A stretch of 64,000 nt of DNA from Thermothielavioides terrestris NRRL 8126 (Eukaryota > Ascomycota > Sordariomycetes > Sordariales > Chaetomiaceae): the NCBI RefSeq assembly GCF_000226115.1, contig NC_016462.1, forward strand, positions 248,001-312,000, written 5' to 3'. Position numbers and translations under genes: made by a program. Shown here piece after piece: positions 23,719-34,552 of this stretch. The notes under the pieces were generated by a model. That model was not told the origin of the DNA, did no database searches, and saw only the letters and a program-made list of their open reading frames with translations. The first letter of the stretch is position 1. Each line of letters begins with the position of its first letter.

Positions 23719-24003
23719 ATGTCCTCCTCCGAGAAGAACTCCGACGTTGCTTCCCTCGCCTCGGATGCCCCGCTGTTAAGCAAGAAGGATCAGGACGCCG
23801 GTTCCAAGGCAGCCTCAAAGAAGCAAAGCCTCCTGAGCCGGCTGTCCGGCTCCCGCAGCGGCACGGACAGCTCGAGCAAGACCGTCTCGTCATCAAAGCA
23901 AGCCGACGGGAAGCAAGCCGACGGGAAGCAGGCGACCCGCGCCATCGACGACGTCTACCGGAAGTACCCCATGCTCGCCGCCAGATCATCCCACCCGCTT
24001 TGA
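23719..24003 (+). CDS. Small hydrophilic hypothetical protein (94 aa)
   Basis: I do not recognise a family. The single exon starts at the ATG in the favourable context ATCATCATGTCC; the frame is open upstream to 23557, but that part looks non-coding. The product is Ser/Lys-rich and probably disordered, with LASDAPLLSKKD near the start and SLLSRLSGSRSGTDSSSK in the middle. A 15-bp unit repeated in tandem encodes KQADGKQADGKQA. A more conserved-looking tail is IDDVYRKYPMLAARSS. No signal peptide or membrane segment is present. It could be a real short gene or an incomplete model lacking a further exon. Confidence 0.5.
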   Translation: MSSSEKNSDVASLASDAPLLSKKDQDAGSKAASKKQSLLSRLSGSRSGTDSSSKTVSSSKQADGKQADGKQATRAIDDVYRKYPMLAARSSHPL

Positions 24004-24857
24004 TTGAGACGCCGCTGGCGCCTAAGCGCGGTTTCGGGGGACATCATATGGGGCAACATCGTGTTATTATTGACGCACGGCATTGCGTGGCACAGTCTGC
24101 GTGAACGAGAGGGGCGACGCCAGGTTGCTGGCGCTGGAGAAGAGAAGGCACTTGGATAAGGGGCGAGTCTATCTGGCAAGTTTTTTTTTGTTGCGGAGAA
24201 TGGAGGTACAAACGAAAAGCCGCCACAAAAAACGTCACTGGAAGGGGTCTGAACAGGCGGTGGGAGGCGTCTAGGGCAGGAGTTGGCAATGGGAGCGGGA
24301 CACACGGGCTAATACGTCGAAGGTTGACTGTTGGTTAGTGCTTGGCTAGAAAGCTTTCGGTGGTCTAGATTGTCATACAGCTGTTCAGATGACAGGAAGA
24401 ACTTCCTACGCATGATGGTGATCTGCGATGCCGGCGTAAGGACCTCTACAATTCTCCTGGCAGGGTATACTACTACGCTACAGAGGTGAGGTACAGGTAC
24501 TTGGTAGTCACCGCCTTCAGCCGGTGATAGTCATCAGCTAACCCTTCGAGACGTCCGGCGTTCTTCGAACCCTCATTTCCTTGGATTCAATGGTTAGCAG
24601 TTGGCAATGAGGTTTCACCGCATCAGACCAGAGTTCCATACAAGTTGCCCCGACACCGGTTCCAAGCATATTTCTTATCGTCTTTCCTTACACAACTCCT
24701 CTTCGCCTCCATCGAACATTACATTCCCTCCTTGCTGCTCAACATCTCAACAACAATACTCCCCTAGCAGGTTTTAAACGCGCCATATCAACCCACCCCT
24801 CCCCCCACCCCTCTTCCCCCTCTTTTCCCTTCAAGCAACCCTTGGGCTTCCACCTCG
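24004..24857. other. Intergenic
   Basis: This 854-bp stretch ends in a C/T-rich segment (about 24780-24840) next to the stop codon of the convergent membrane protein gene. No coding signal is seen. Confidence 0.5.
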
Positions 24858-25322
24858 TCACCTAGCAGGCGACGGCGGCGGCGGTGGCGGGTACCCGGTA
24901 GCGCCCAAACCCACCGGCGGCGGAACGGGCGGGACGTGCGGGGGGTACGCGAATGCGCCATGGGCAACCGGTGGTGGTGGTGGCGGCGGCGGCGGCGGTG
25001 GTGGTGGTGGTGGCGGATAAAACGGCGCTCCGGGCTCCGGGCCCGGTCCCGGAGTGGAAGCGCTTGACTCGCTGGTGCTGCTGCTGCCGCCGCCGTTATT
25101 TGTCGACGAGCCGGGCGAAGACGATGAGGTCGACTTCGTCGCTGAGGAGGAGGAGGAGGAGGAGGAGGAGGAGGAGGAGGAGGAGGAGGAGGATGCTGAT
25201 GTCGACGACTCGTGGATGCGGTGGCGGATGACGGCGGCGAAGCGGATGATGCAGAAGCCGACCAGCACGCCGAGCGCTGCGTAGGCGAGGATGATGAAGG
25301 CGAGCACGTCGTTGCTTTTCAT
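24858..25322 (-). CDS. Single-pass membrane protein with poly-Ser and poly-Pro tail, unknown function
   Basis: Single exon, 154 aa from the ATG at 25322; an in-frame upstream start at 25352 would add 10 residues. After MKSNDV comes one hydrophobic segment (LAFIILAYAALGVLVGFC) and a basic flank, HRIHES. A run of about 17 serines follows, encoded by a (TCC)n tract at 25144-25193, then a Ser/Thr-rich spacer and a run of about 16 prolines. The Pro-rich end has FAYPP and GYPPPPPP motifs that could bind WW or SH3 domains. The topology suggests a short outer or luminal N-terminus and a disordered cytoplasmic tail. No homologue is recognised. The repeats make length variation likely. Confidence 0.6.
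   Translation of the reverse strand: MKSNDVLAFIILAYAALGVLVGFCIIRFAAVIRHRIHESSTSASSSSSSSSSSSSSSSSSATKSTSSSSPGSSTNNGGGSSSTSESSASTPGPGPEPGAPFYPPPPPPPPPPPPPPPPVAHGAFAYPPHVPPVPPPVGLGATGYPPPPPPSPAR
25144..25193 (+). repeat. (GAG)n trinucleotide microsatellite
   Basis: About 16 tandem GAG units on the plus strand, coding for the poly-serine run of the minus-strand membrane protein. Confidence 0.9.
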
Positions 25323-27406
25323 CGCGCGGGGCTGGCCAGAGGTGCCAAGCACGACCGGTGTTTGCTTGCTCTGTTGGTTCCCTGTTGCGGCGTCGGGCTC
25401 AAGGGGTTCGGGGATGGCGGATGATTTTCAACTTATCCACGGTTTGCCAAGGATGGGAGTCGAAAGGTGTCTTTCTACACAGTAGTCCCAATGCTGGTTT
25501 AATTATCTGTAATACTTGAGAGCCTTCGAATTGGTACGACCTCGTCCCTCGGGGCAACGTTGAGGCTACCTGCATCGAAGCGGTCCCACCGCACCCGTGG
25601 TGACGGGATCGTGCAGCTCCAGACATGGGGTAACATAAAGGTACAGTACAGGTTTCGGAAGTACAAGCAAAAACGCTAGGAAGTTGGTGTTCGAAGCGCA
25701 AATGGTTGGCGTGCTGCTTTAGGGGCACCGAAGGAGGTCGAAGGGCGAGGAGTTAGCATAATAAACCCTCTTGTGTTCTGGAAGTTATTTAGGACATAAC
25801 TTGGCTCAAACACTGCCTATCCGCCAGCTACTCAACATCATACCTTCTGAAATGGGGGAGTAGAATCTTGCAGCGCTGATTGAGTAACGGCAGAGGACGG
25901 GAGTTCCGGGTGTCACCAGGCTTGAATGGCAGCACAACATCAGCAGCGATTGTCGTCGCCCTCAAATGACCCCCACCTTGTGTCTCGAAGCCGTGGTCCA
26001 AACGCACATGTCGCTGTTGGCACAGGATCACGAAAATACGCTCTATGGGTTGGTCGGAATTGTGGAAGCAAAACCCACCTACTGCAGAACCATGGCTTGA
26101 GTGACTAGGCATGGCCGAAGTGAAAGTATCTCGTCTGCGAGCTAGTAGTCCCAAGCAATCTAGTTCGAAATGCCACATTCACGAAGCCAGACTCTCTGCC
26201 TTATCTCGGGGCATGGATAGGCCATGATGGCGTGGCTGTTTGCTGTGCTGGCGAGGAGAAGAAGGAGGGATGTTGCAGGAAGAGCAACACACGGCACTCT
26301 CAAACCACCACCGGAATTGCTTCTCCCAGACAACCGCTCCCCTCCGAGGGCTGGTAAGCGGCCAATGCTCCCGATGATCCTTCTCTTTTCTCCATCAATA
26401 CCCTCAATTTTCTGCGTTGGTGCGCATCCCTCGTTCGCGGCCCCGTGCAGCGGCCGCACCTGATTCAGCCCAGCACACCTTGACAATCCTGGCTATAGAT
26501 ATCTGCGAGACGACACAGCTACTTTCTGAGTCAGCGTCTGAGAACGCTTTGCAGTTCCAACAAGGTGTTTGAGGCCACGGTCCTCGTCTGGAGAGCCGAG
26601 GCTCCGTCTACAAAGCGAGTGTTGCGCTTCGGCGTTTTCAGAGAGGGCCCGGGTTGATAAAGATGGTCAGTTATGAGGCTGTGTGCAGATATAGAATCTT
26701 ACACTCCTAGTTCTCGCGGCGAGACCTACTGAGAATCTAAAATGAAGCAATAAGCTTCATTCCTGCCCGGTATTACCCAACCTCGGCGGCGTTTGAACGG
26801 AGGCAAAGCTTGGGATAGGTGGTAGTGGTGGGCCCAGGAACTGTTTGATATCCGAGGGGGCATGCCGAGCTCCACCATTACAGCTTATGCACATGCAGTG
26901 CTCAGCTTGGATTGACCCTCGAACCTCCGGCCAGAGATTACCAAGGAGGTACCTTAGTTATCCAATGCATGTAACATGTACCTCTTCATGCAGCTGGCCC
27001 AACCCTCTTTCCAAGGCGGCCGCCCAACCCGTCGATCTCTTAGCTGGTGGCCAATGAGCTTGGATCGGAGCCCAGCCCGGCAATTGACAAGCTGGGCTCT
27101 GCGAGTGTCGGCCACCCTGCTCCTGAGAAATGCTGCCGCCTGCATCTGGCCCACCATTACCGACCAACCGCCCCCTGGTGGCTGGGTTGGCGGTTCCCCT
27201 TGCTCGATGAGCGCACTAAATTTATCCACAGGCACATGATAGAGGATTCAGATGCGTAATTGGTTCAAAAGGAGTGATTCTGGGAGACGTGGATAGGAGA
27301 CCGAGAAACAACTCAGGTAACTACTCAGTACGTGATACCCAACGGCCAAAGATTGGAAGACGTCGTCAGTTCGTGAACAGCATATCCTGCCAAACAATCC
27401 AGCAGC
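25323..27406. other. Intergenic, no supported gene
   Basis: This 2.1-kb stretch lies upstream of the membrane protein gene and downstream of the Clr5 gene. Only short, non-biased ORFs are seen, with no repeats or RNA gene signals. Confidence 0.5.
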
Positions 27407-29739
27407 CTATACAATCGCAGATTCCCACAGTGTCGCACTCCTCAGCAGATCCTTGCCGAACTGCCGCTGCAAGTTAGTCATTTTGTCGATCAGGTGGCCG
27501 GTGGCAATGGACTTGGGGCCCCAGACAACCAGCGCGATCGAAGCGGCGCGCTCCAGCCAGGTGATGCACTGTTCCAGGTCGCCGCGGCGCTGGTGGATCT
27601 CGGCAATATCCTCCATGGCGTGCGCAGCGATGCCGTCCTGGTAGAAGACAGGCTCCTCCTGCGACGACGTGGAGGCCAAAGTTGGCGGGCGCGTCACCAC
27701 CGACATGCAATGTCCGAGCGCCAAATCATCCGAGTCGCCAGCCAGCATGTAGAAGTGGGCGAGCTCATTCTCAACCGAGCGTGCTTGTTCAGAGTCCGGT
27801 CCGAACACCGGACGGGCCACCTTGAGCAGCTCATTGATGATTTCTAGGCCGGCATGGTATTCACCGCTACGGCGGAGAAGGGTGGCGAGCGAGTCCAGGA
27901 GCTTGAAGGTGATGGCCCTCGACCGCCCCAGCCGGCTATTGAAGATGTCGAGCATGCACTGCAGACCGCGCTGCGAGATCTCCTGGCAGCCCTCATCGTT
28001 CTGCAGTGCTTTGCAGATTTGTGAGATGGGATGGTTGGGCATGAGGTGACTCTGAGCCTCAGAAGCGAGGAACTTCAGGAGAATGCCTCGAAGCTCCGGT
28101 CGGGCGCTGGTGTTGGCGGGCGAGAGCGTGGCAAAGAGGTTCCGAAGGAAGTCGAAGGGATGCGACGTCATAGCTCCGGCAGCAAGAGGACCTGTTTCGG
28201 CAAATGCAGACCAGGCTCGTCGGTCGGGGCGCTGCTCAGAGTCATCCATGGATGCGGCTGAGACCTTGACGAGATAGATGGCTTCCTTGATGGTGCTCCA
28301 GTATCTGGCCGACTCCTCGGAAGATCGGTGTCCCAGGTAGTCGTCGGGGAGGACGCCCTCGGGCACATGGTCGAGTTGCCAATCATAATATTCCCGGAGT
28401 TTCAGCGTGATGAAGTCCATTGTGCGTGTTTTCGCGTCGGGAGTGAGCGTGGGGGGAGGGCTCTTGAATAGATCGCGGAGCTGGGCTTGGTAAGCGGACA
28501 GGCCGGGTCCCGAGGCGTTCGAGACGACGAGGTGTCCGAGCTTTTCTTTGCCTTGGTGGCTCTCATCCAAAGACGCGGAGATTGAGGCCTGTGTGCTGTC
28601 GGGCCCATCGCCCGGTGAGGAAGGATTGTGGAGGGAGTTCTTCCGATCAGCGGACTGAGAGGAGGAAGAGGACGATCCCTCTCCGAGCAGGTCCGGGATG
28701 CTGATGCTCCTCCTGGGTTGCCGGTTGGTATGCTGAGGACCGAGGTCCTGGGCCGCGATTGAAGGGACCTCCCATTCTGCCGTAGGTGCTCTCTTCACAC
28801 CCTGCTGAATGGTCCTGGCGCACTGTATGGTCCGGCGCAGGTCCTCTTGGCTGAAGTTGTTGTCGTTGTCGCCGCCCAGGCCGGTGGCCGATGCGGAGCC
28901 GTGAGCACGCCGGGCAGCCCTTGTTCTCTCGTCGCTGTTGACATTCTTGAAAACGCCCCATTCTCGAAAGCGCTTGTCATACATGCGCTTGCTGCAGGGG
29001 CAATCAGTGAGCCGGATCAAGGTCATGGCGGCGGAGGCCAGATGAGCTCGAGGGCTGCGGGAGAAGGACTACAACGGGTTGGGCAAGACACAAGAAGGAA
29101 AAGAAGAGGAGCGTGATGCCTTGGAGCGCGACCAGGATGCGAGTCCGTCAGCGCTCAGTGCAGAAGAGAAACGGTGGGCGGGCGGGTGTTCTTGTAGTAA
29201 CTTCTTGGGTCGCCTGGAGGCGGGGGGCGTGGGGGGAGGAATGGGGGAAGGAGGGGGGAGGAGTTGGTGGTGTAGGGGCAAGCGACCGGGAGACGACTTG
29301 AGCCCGCTCAAGCCCTCGGCCCTGGTGGATGAGTTGAGGTGGCAATTACTGTGGAATGTGCAGGTCGACTGCAAGGTTCCGCCTCGCCGTCCCCCGACCG
29401 GCAGGCTCCGCTATGGTGCACCCAATGCGCTTGCTGGGCAGTGATGGACTAATGGAACAAAGCGAAAGGCAGCGAGAGAAAGAGCCGGGCATACCTTGCC
29501 GAGAAGCCATAATCTCTTTTCATAATCTCGCTAACCCGCTTCAGAGGGTACTGCCTGTAGAGGCTGATGATTGTCTCGCGGTGTCGGGCCCATTCTCTGG
29601 CCGAGGGACCTTGCAGCGTGCGGGATTTGCATTCCGGATCCGGGAGAGGAATCGGCGCTGGGGAAGTCGAAGGGCAGAGCACAGTGCTTGGTGGGGCCGA
29701 CCAGGCGGGCGCTACTGCACGGTTCTCGGTCGGGATCAT
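27407..29739 (-). CDS. Clr5-domain protein, possible regulator
   Basis: Exons are 29739-29495 and 28991-27407 (609 aa), separated by a 503-nt intron, long for this locus. The join is supported because it rebuilds a complete Clr5 domain at about residues 46-99: REWARHRETIISLYRQYPL, EIMKRDYGFSASKRMYDK and REWGVFKN. Clr5 domains are named after a fission yeast silencing factor and occur in many fungal proteins of unproved function, often with disordered middles and helical C-terminal repeats. Here a Ser-rich linker (about 100-250) precedes an alpha-helical C-terminal half. That half includes TPR-like stretches such as YHAGLEIINELLKVARPVFG and RRGDLEQCITWLERAASIA. A role in transcription is inference only. 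Confidence 0.75.
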
Positions 29740-31018
29740 GGTCGTGGTGCTGGATCGGCCTTGTCTCGACTCGGGAGCCAGAGGAACGGCGAAAGTGGAG
29801 GCAGGCGGACCGGTGCGACGGGTCTACAATGGGGATGCCGGTGCGGTGCCCCCATGGCGCGTAAGACGCGAGTCCTTATAGGACACAGCGCTCCGCGGCC
29901 TGTATCGGAGCGGGGGTGGCTTATGCCGCGGCAGGCGTTCTCAGGAAACCCGAGGCAACGAGGCACGGGAGTGACCCAAGCAGGGCCTCCCAAGCGAAAA
30001 AGGCAAGAAGTACCTTGCAGGCCCCCTGTTGACACCTTGCAGCGCGCCTGCAGCTGCAAGGCAGCGAGCACCTTTTAGGTTCGGCCAGGCTGATTGGCTC
30101 TCGAACGACTCACTGACCGAACTTAAGGCGATTCCGGGCAGGTGCCATTGCGCCGGGCAGGTGCCATTCCAATTTCCGTTGACCACCCGACCTCACAACC
30201 CGGGCAGCCTTTCGTTGCCCGTCTCGCACACCGCTCTTATTACCGCCAGCAAAAGGTAGCCCACCGCTTAGCGGTAGGCTGGAGCGAGAAATGGATGTTC
30301 CCCTCCCTCGGGTACCTTGAGGAGTGTGCAGCATACATGTAGCAAAAAGATGCAGGAGCTTTTTGGGGAAGTAGGCTGAATGAGATGACAACCTGAAATG
30401 ATAGACGCGATCGCTGTATACCCCAGGTAACTTAGATATTTTTTACCTCCGCCGGAGCCGCGGGTGGCGACGGGACGAAGCTGCAGGAAAAGGCAACCCG
30501 AAACTTGATTTTGACGACAGCAAACCAACGCACATCAGGCCCATCGGGAGATTGACAGACTTCATGCACGGTCCTCCGTTTGCTTCTGGCCTGCAAGGTA
30601 CTGCATCACAGGCGGGCTCTGTAACCAAGGAATCACAGAGGCCGCCATACCGTGAGCGCTGTTAACTGCTGGGGCGAGCCAGGGACGTCCGCCATCGATG
30701 TCGCCTCGTCTCTGGCAAGGAGTGCGAGGGCGTGAAACGTGAGCTATCAAAAGCATTCCAGCCCACACTTGCGCATGCAATGTTCTGTGACTTGGGAAGG
30801 ACTCGGCGCACCAAGAAGCATTTCTTGGAGCCTATCCGACCCCGGTCCTGGAGATTGACATGAGAGAACTCAAGGGAAAACGCCAAGCGCCCCTTAACGC
30901 TTGTGAATGTGCTGACAGTAAATCAATCAAATGCCCCGGCGCCGATCGCCTGCGCTTTTCCAGGGCAGGCATCTCTGTGTGCCGTGTCTTGGATCCGACG
31001 TCGCGACTCGTTCGGCTT
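29740..31018. other. Intergenic
   Basis: This 1.28-kb stretch lies between two minus-strand genes. It contains a perfect 16-bp direct repeat with a 19-bp period (30134-30168) and no coding signal. Confidence 0.5.
30134..30168 (+). repeat. 16-bp direct repeat, two copies
   Basis: CCGGGCAGGTGCCATT occurs at 30134-30149 and again at 30153-30168, separated by GCG. Confidence 0.85.
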
Positions 31019-31806
31019 TTAGTCGAGGAGGTCCAGGCCCTCCCGATAGTTCTTCACTGCATCCAAGACAGCCATGAACAACGCTAGTGGTCTGCAAGAG
31101 GTCAGTTTGGGAATCACGAGACCAGAGGTTTGCATGAGAGGTAGCAACCATTGGGATTGATGAGACGCACGTTTGGATGGATGCCCAGATGAGCGGAGCA
31201 GTCAACGACTTGGAGCCTGCCGTCTTCATGCCCAGCGAGCTGGCGAGGCTGAGCCCTGCACCTGCTAAGAGCAGATTGAGCATGCAGCCGAAAAATGTAA
31301 CAATTTGTTTGCGCCAGTGTTGCTCGCCCTCGGTCAACGTGATTCTGTTGGGTTCTACGGCCAAGAGCAAGATGAAAAGAGCAGTGTTGAGGGCAAATCC
31401 GAGAGATCCCTGATTGAGGGAATATGCAAGACATGGTCAGCTAGCTCGGATGCATCACCGAATGCCCGACTCCCATCCTATCGAGGGAGGTGTATGCGGT
31501 TTGATTAGGGCAGGGGGCAATGTGGAAGGGGAGTCAACTCACCACAGCAATACAAGTCAGCAGCGTACGACGAGCTGCCGTGTCAAGGATATATCCACCC
31601 TCGAGATCGCCCATCAAGACCGAGCCGCACGGATTTAAGCTCATGCTGGTCCATATTTGATGTGCAGGATAGCTCCATTGGATCGGGCCTGTGGCTTGGC
31701 CGATGTGGTAGGTATAGCTGATAGACGCGGCGACGGCGAGACCCAAGTGGGCGAGGATGCCCGAGGTGTGGGCCAGCTTCCATCTAAAGTGCTTGGTCCG
31801 ATACAT
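31019..31806 (-). CDS. Four-segment integral membrane protein, unknown function
   Basis: Three exons: 31806-31543, 31409-31171 and 31091-31019, giving 191 aa; introns are 133 and 79 nt. Four hydrophobic segments are predicted by eye: residues 15-35 (SGILAHLGLAVAASISYTYH), 81-106 (TLLTCIAV..ALFILLLAV), 122-147 (IVTFFGCMLNLLLAGAGLS) and 155-177 (APLIWASIQTPLALFMAVLD). A conserved-looking loop, EPNRITLTEGEQHWRKQ, lies between segments 2 and 3. The C-terminus is short and acidic (YREGLDLLD). Hydrophobic periodicity continues across both splice joins, which supports the model. I cannot assign a family. Confidence 0.7.
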
Positions 31807-34552
31807 GTTGGGTCGAAGGCAAACTGACGCGGGATCAATGCTGGAAGCCGCTGAGCGGGTGGGAAGGGGAGCGCCGAGTGAAGGTGAAGGATTGAGAGGA
31901 GGGTGGTCGATGAGCTTTTAAGGAACAGCGGAGCGAGAATCACAGATGGAAGATAGGTACCAGGTAAACAAACCTGGGCCGGTAGGTGGGTTTGGCCAAT
32001 TCCGAGTGAGGTGCCCATAGGTGATCAGATATGTTTTGTACTGGATGTCTGCTCGCATTGTTGGGAGGCCCCAACGTTACCTAGGGTACTACTGGTAGTT
32101 GTTGCTCCACTGCTTCCTGGTGTCTTGATTTGCGGAGCGTCGAGTCGTAAATTTAGGTAGCCCCGCAGGTAGCAGCCGAAAGGTTAGGTTGGATCTGCGA
32201 AGGGAAACGCTTACTCTCCGGCACTGGAGAATTCATGTAGTTAGGCTGCCATTTTCGCCGTCGCAAAGGACCCTCACCAGCCCCTTGTGTTCCGGCCGCC
32301 ACCCAGCTAGCCTTTGTGCGGTGGTGCTCACCAACCAAGCTCGCCGCAGACCAGCCACGCCGTCCTCCTTGTCTGCCTGCTGATTGCGCAGCAGCGAGCA
32401 ACTCGTTGGCGCCGGCACCTTTGGGGGCAGCAACGTCGGGGACTGTGGTTTCGTCTGGGACACAAAAGTTAAAACAGCGGCGTCGTTTGTTGGTTCGGAT
32501 CTGGGGCCGAAAGATGGAGACCGATGTCCAATGGGACCCACCCACCCACCGTACCTATCTGTCCGGATTATATATACGCCGGGTGTCTCTGGTGGGCGCT
32601 GTGCCGTGCCGCATCACTGCCCAGGTTGCGCTGTTCTCAGGGAACCCATCCAATGAAACTCGGGCGCCCTTCCATGAGCTTCCTCTCTAAGGTAGGTAAT
32701 TTGAGGCCAGGTTTTTGGTGGGCAGACGAGATTTGGCAGTGCCATGCGGGACGCTCGAAATACCCATCATGATGATATGCGTCCTATTTCTATTGCGGCG
32801 GCATCTGTACGGTCCTTTGTCTGCCCCCAGCGACGCAGCAAGGAGTGAGGTGGGTAAGGGAGGAAGGGGTAAGGGAGAGCAGCTTTACATTCTCTCCCTG
32901 GCATTGGAGGACTGTCAGAATCTGAGAAAGAGAAGGAAAAGGAATAAAAAAGCACTCCCGCAATCAGATGCAAAAAGGAGGTTTGACTGGCATAGAGACG
33001 GAAACATGAAGGAACTCAACATGAGAATACGGGTCCAGTTCGGCAGATGGATCGGCATCAATGAACGACGGGAGCCGAGACTGCGCGACAAGGGGCGGTG
33101 ACAGCGTCTCGGGAGCTGAATGTGGGGCGCTATAGGGCTGAGACCCCACGGGCTTCCACCATCTTAAGTTTAGCTACCCGATAGCTAAAGTCCCTAGGTA
33201 ATTCAGCGTTCCTTCTTGGCCTTGCGTTCGCAGCCGCGCAATTGCAGCGTTCGTTTCGTGGAGTTCGCTTCGTGTAACCGTTGGCCCCCGGCCGCCACAC
33301 AACCTTATGCCAGTGGGTAGCTGTGCCGCAGTTTCATCTGGACAAAGCTTGCAACCTCTCCTCTCTCTTTGCCGCCTTCCAGGCATGCTTCGCGACACAG
33401 TCGGTCCCGGGCGGCAGCCACTGGGAAACGCGAATCTCCCGATCTGCCGACCTCTCATGGGAGACGGTGGCACGGCACCGGGTTACATACACTGGTGTCG
33501 CACCGAGGAATCCCAGTGTCAGTGTCGTCGAATTTCGGGTGGAAGCCTGAGTTCAGCCCGTCCCTGAACGGACCGAAGCCGAGTCGTTTTCCGGGCCGCA
33601 TCGAACCTCGGAATCGATTCTTGGCGCACTTCCAGGTTTTCCCAAAGCCCTGTTTCACACACACCCGCTGCTGTCAGTCTGCCACCAACATCCATCCCAT
33701 TCAGCCGGCACTCGAGCTTGTTATCTCAGTGTCGCCGAGCTGCTTTAAATGCAGACATATCTGAGTCATCGGTCACCAGGCAATCAAGTCTAGTCCAGGT
33801 GCGCCTGAGCCCGCCAATCAGCCCCTTCCGCCCGTCTCTTACCCCTGGCTCGAACCTCACAGGGCGGGAGAAAGGGGGCGGGGTCCAGGGGTAGCCTGTC
33901 ACAACGCACTGGCGCCTGCTGCGTTTTTGGACGTTTTTGGACGAGAGCAAACCCTGTGCAACACGACGCCACAGCCTCAGTCCCATGCCGTTGGATCCCG
34001 CCCGCCCACGGCACCGTTGCATAGCCGCGACGGCCCGGGCAGAGGTGGGTCTCGATTCTCGAGGCCAAGGAGCCGATCATGAAAAGGAGCTAGGGCTGGC
34101 CTGGAAGCCAAGCAAATCTACCTTGGCTTTGCTCATGCGCTCTCCGGCTTTGGCTCCGTGGCCGACTTACCCGACCTCACCGGCCAGACGTCACATCACA
34201 TTTGTTTGACTTGATTGGACTTGCCTCTGCGAGCATCACCTTTTGTTTGCCTTGATTGGACTTGACTCTGCGAGCATCGCTTCAAGTTGGGTTGCCAGCC
34301 TGTCTTGTCGTGTTCATCGACCTGCTTTGTTGACTTAGGGATATTCACGGGGAACAGCCACGGGACAGGTGATTCAAATCGCAGAGGTGCCTTGCCGGGC
34401 TGCTGCGTCGCAATCCGGTGTGTGCTGATCAGTCTCTTGGACCTACAAATATGGGATGGAACAGCCTGCAACTTCTTCCATTCCACCGCTTGGTGGCACA
34501 CTCCGCTTCGGTCGAGAATCCAGAGCCTTCACGCTATCACACCAAGCCAGCA
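31807..34552. other. Intergenic between divergent genes
   Basis: This 2.75-kb stretch has no supported gene. It contains a 41-bp tandem duplication at 34201-34282 and a 10-bp duplicated GTTTTTGGAC near 33930-33950. The ORFs here have no domains. Confidence 0.5.
34201..34282 (+). repeat. 41-bp tandem duplication upstream of the HET gene
   Basis: Two imperfect copies with a 41-bp period; the shared core reads CTTGATTGGACTTG and CTCTGCGAGCATC. Copies begin at 34201 and 34242 and differ at only a few bases, so the duplication is fairly recent. Confidence 0.85.

Noticed and set aside
32153..33764. Several 80-130-codon ORFs between the orphan membrane protein and the HET gene
   Set aside because: Present in all frames on both strands with no domain or splice partner; treated as chance ORFs.
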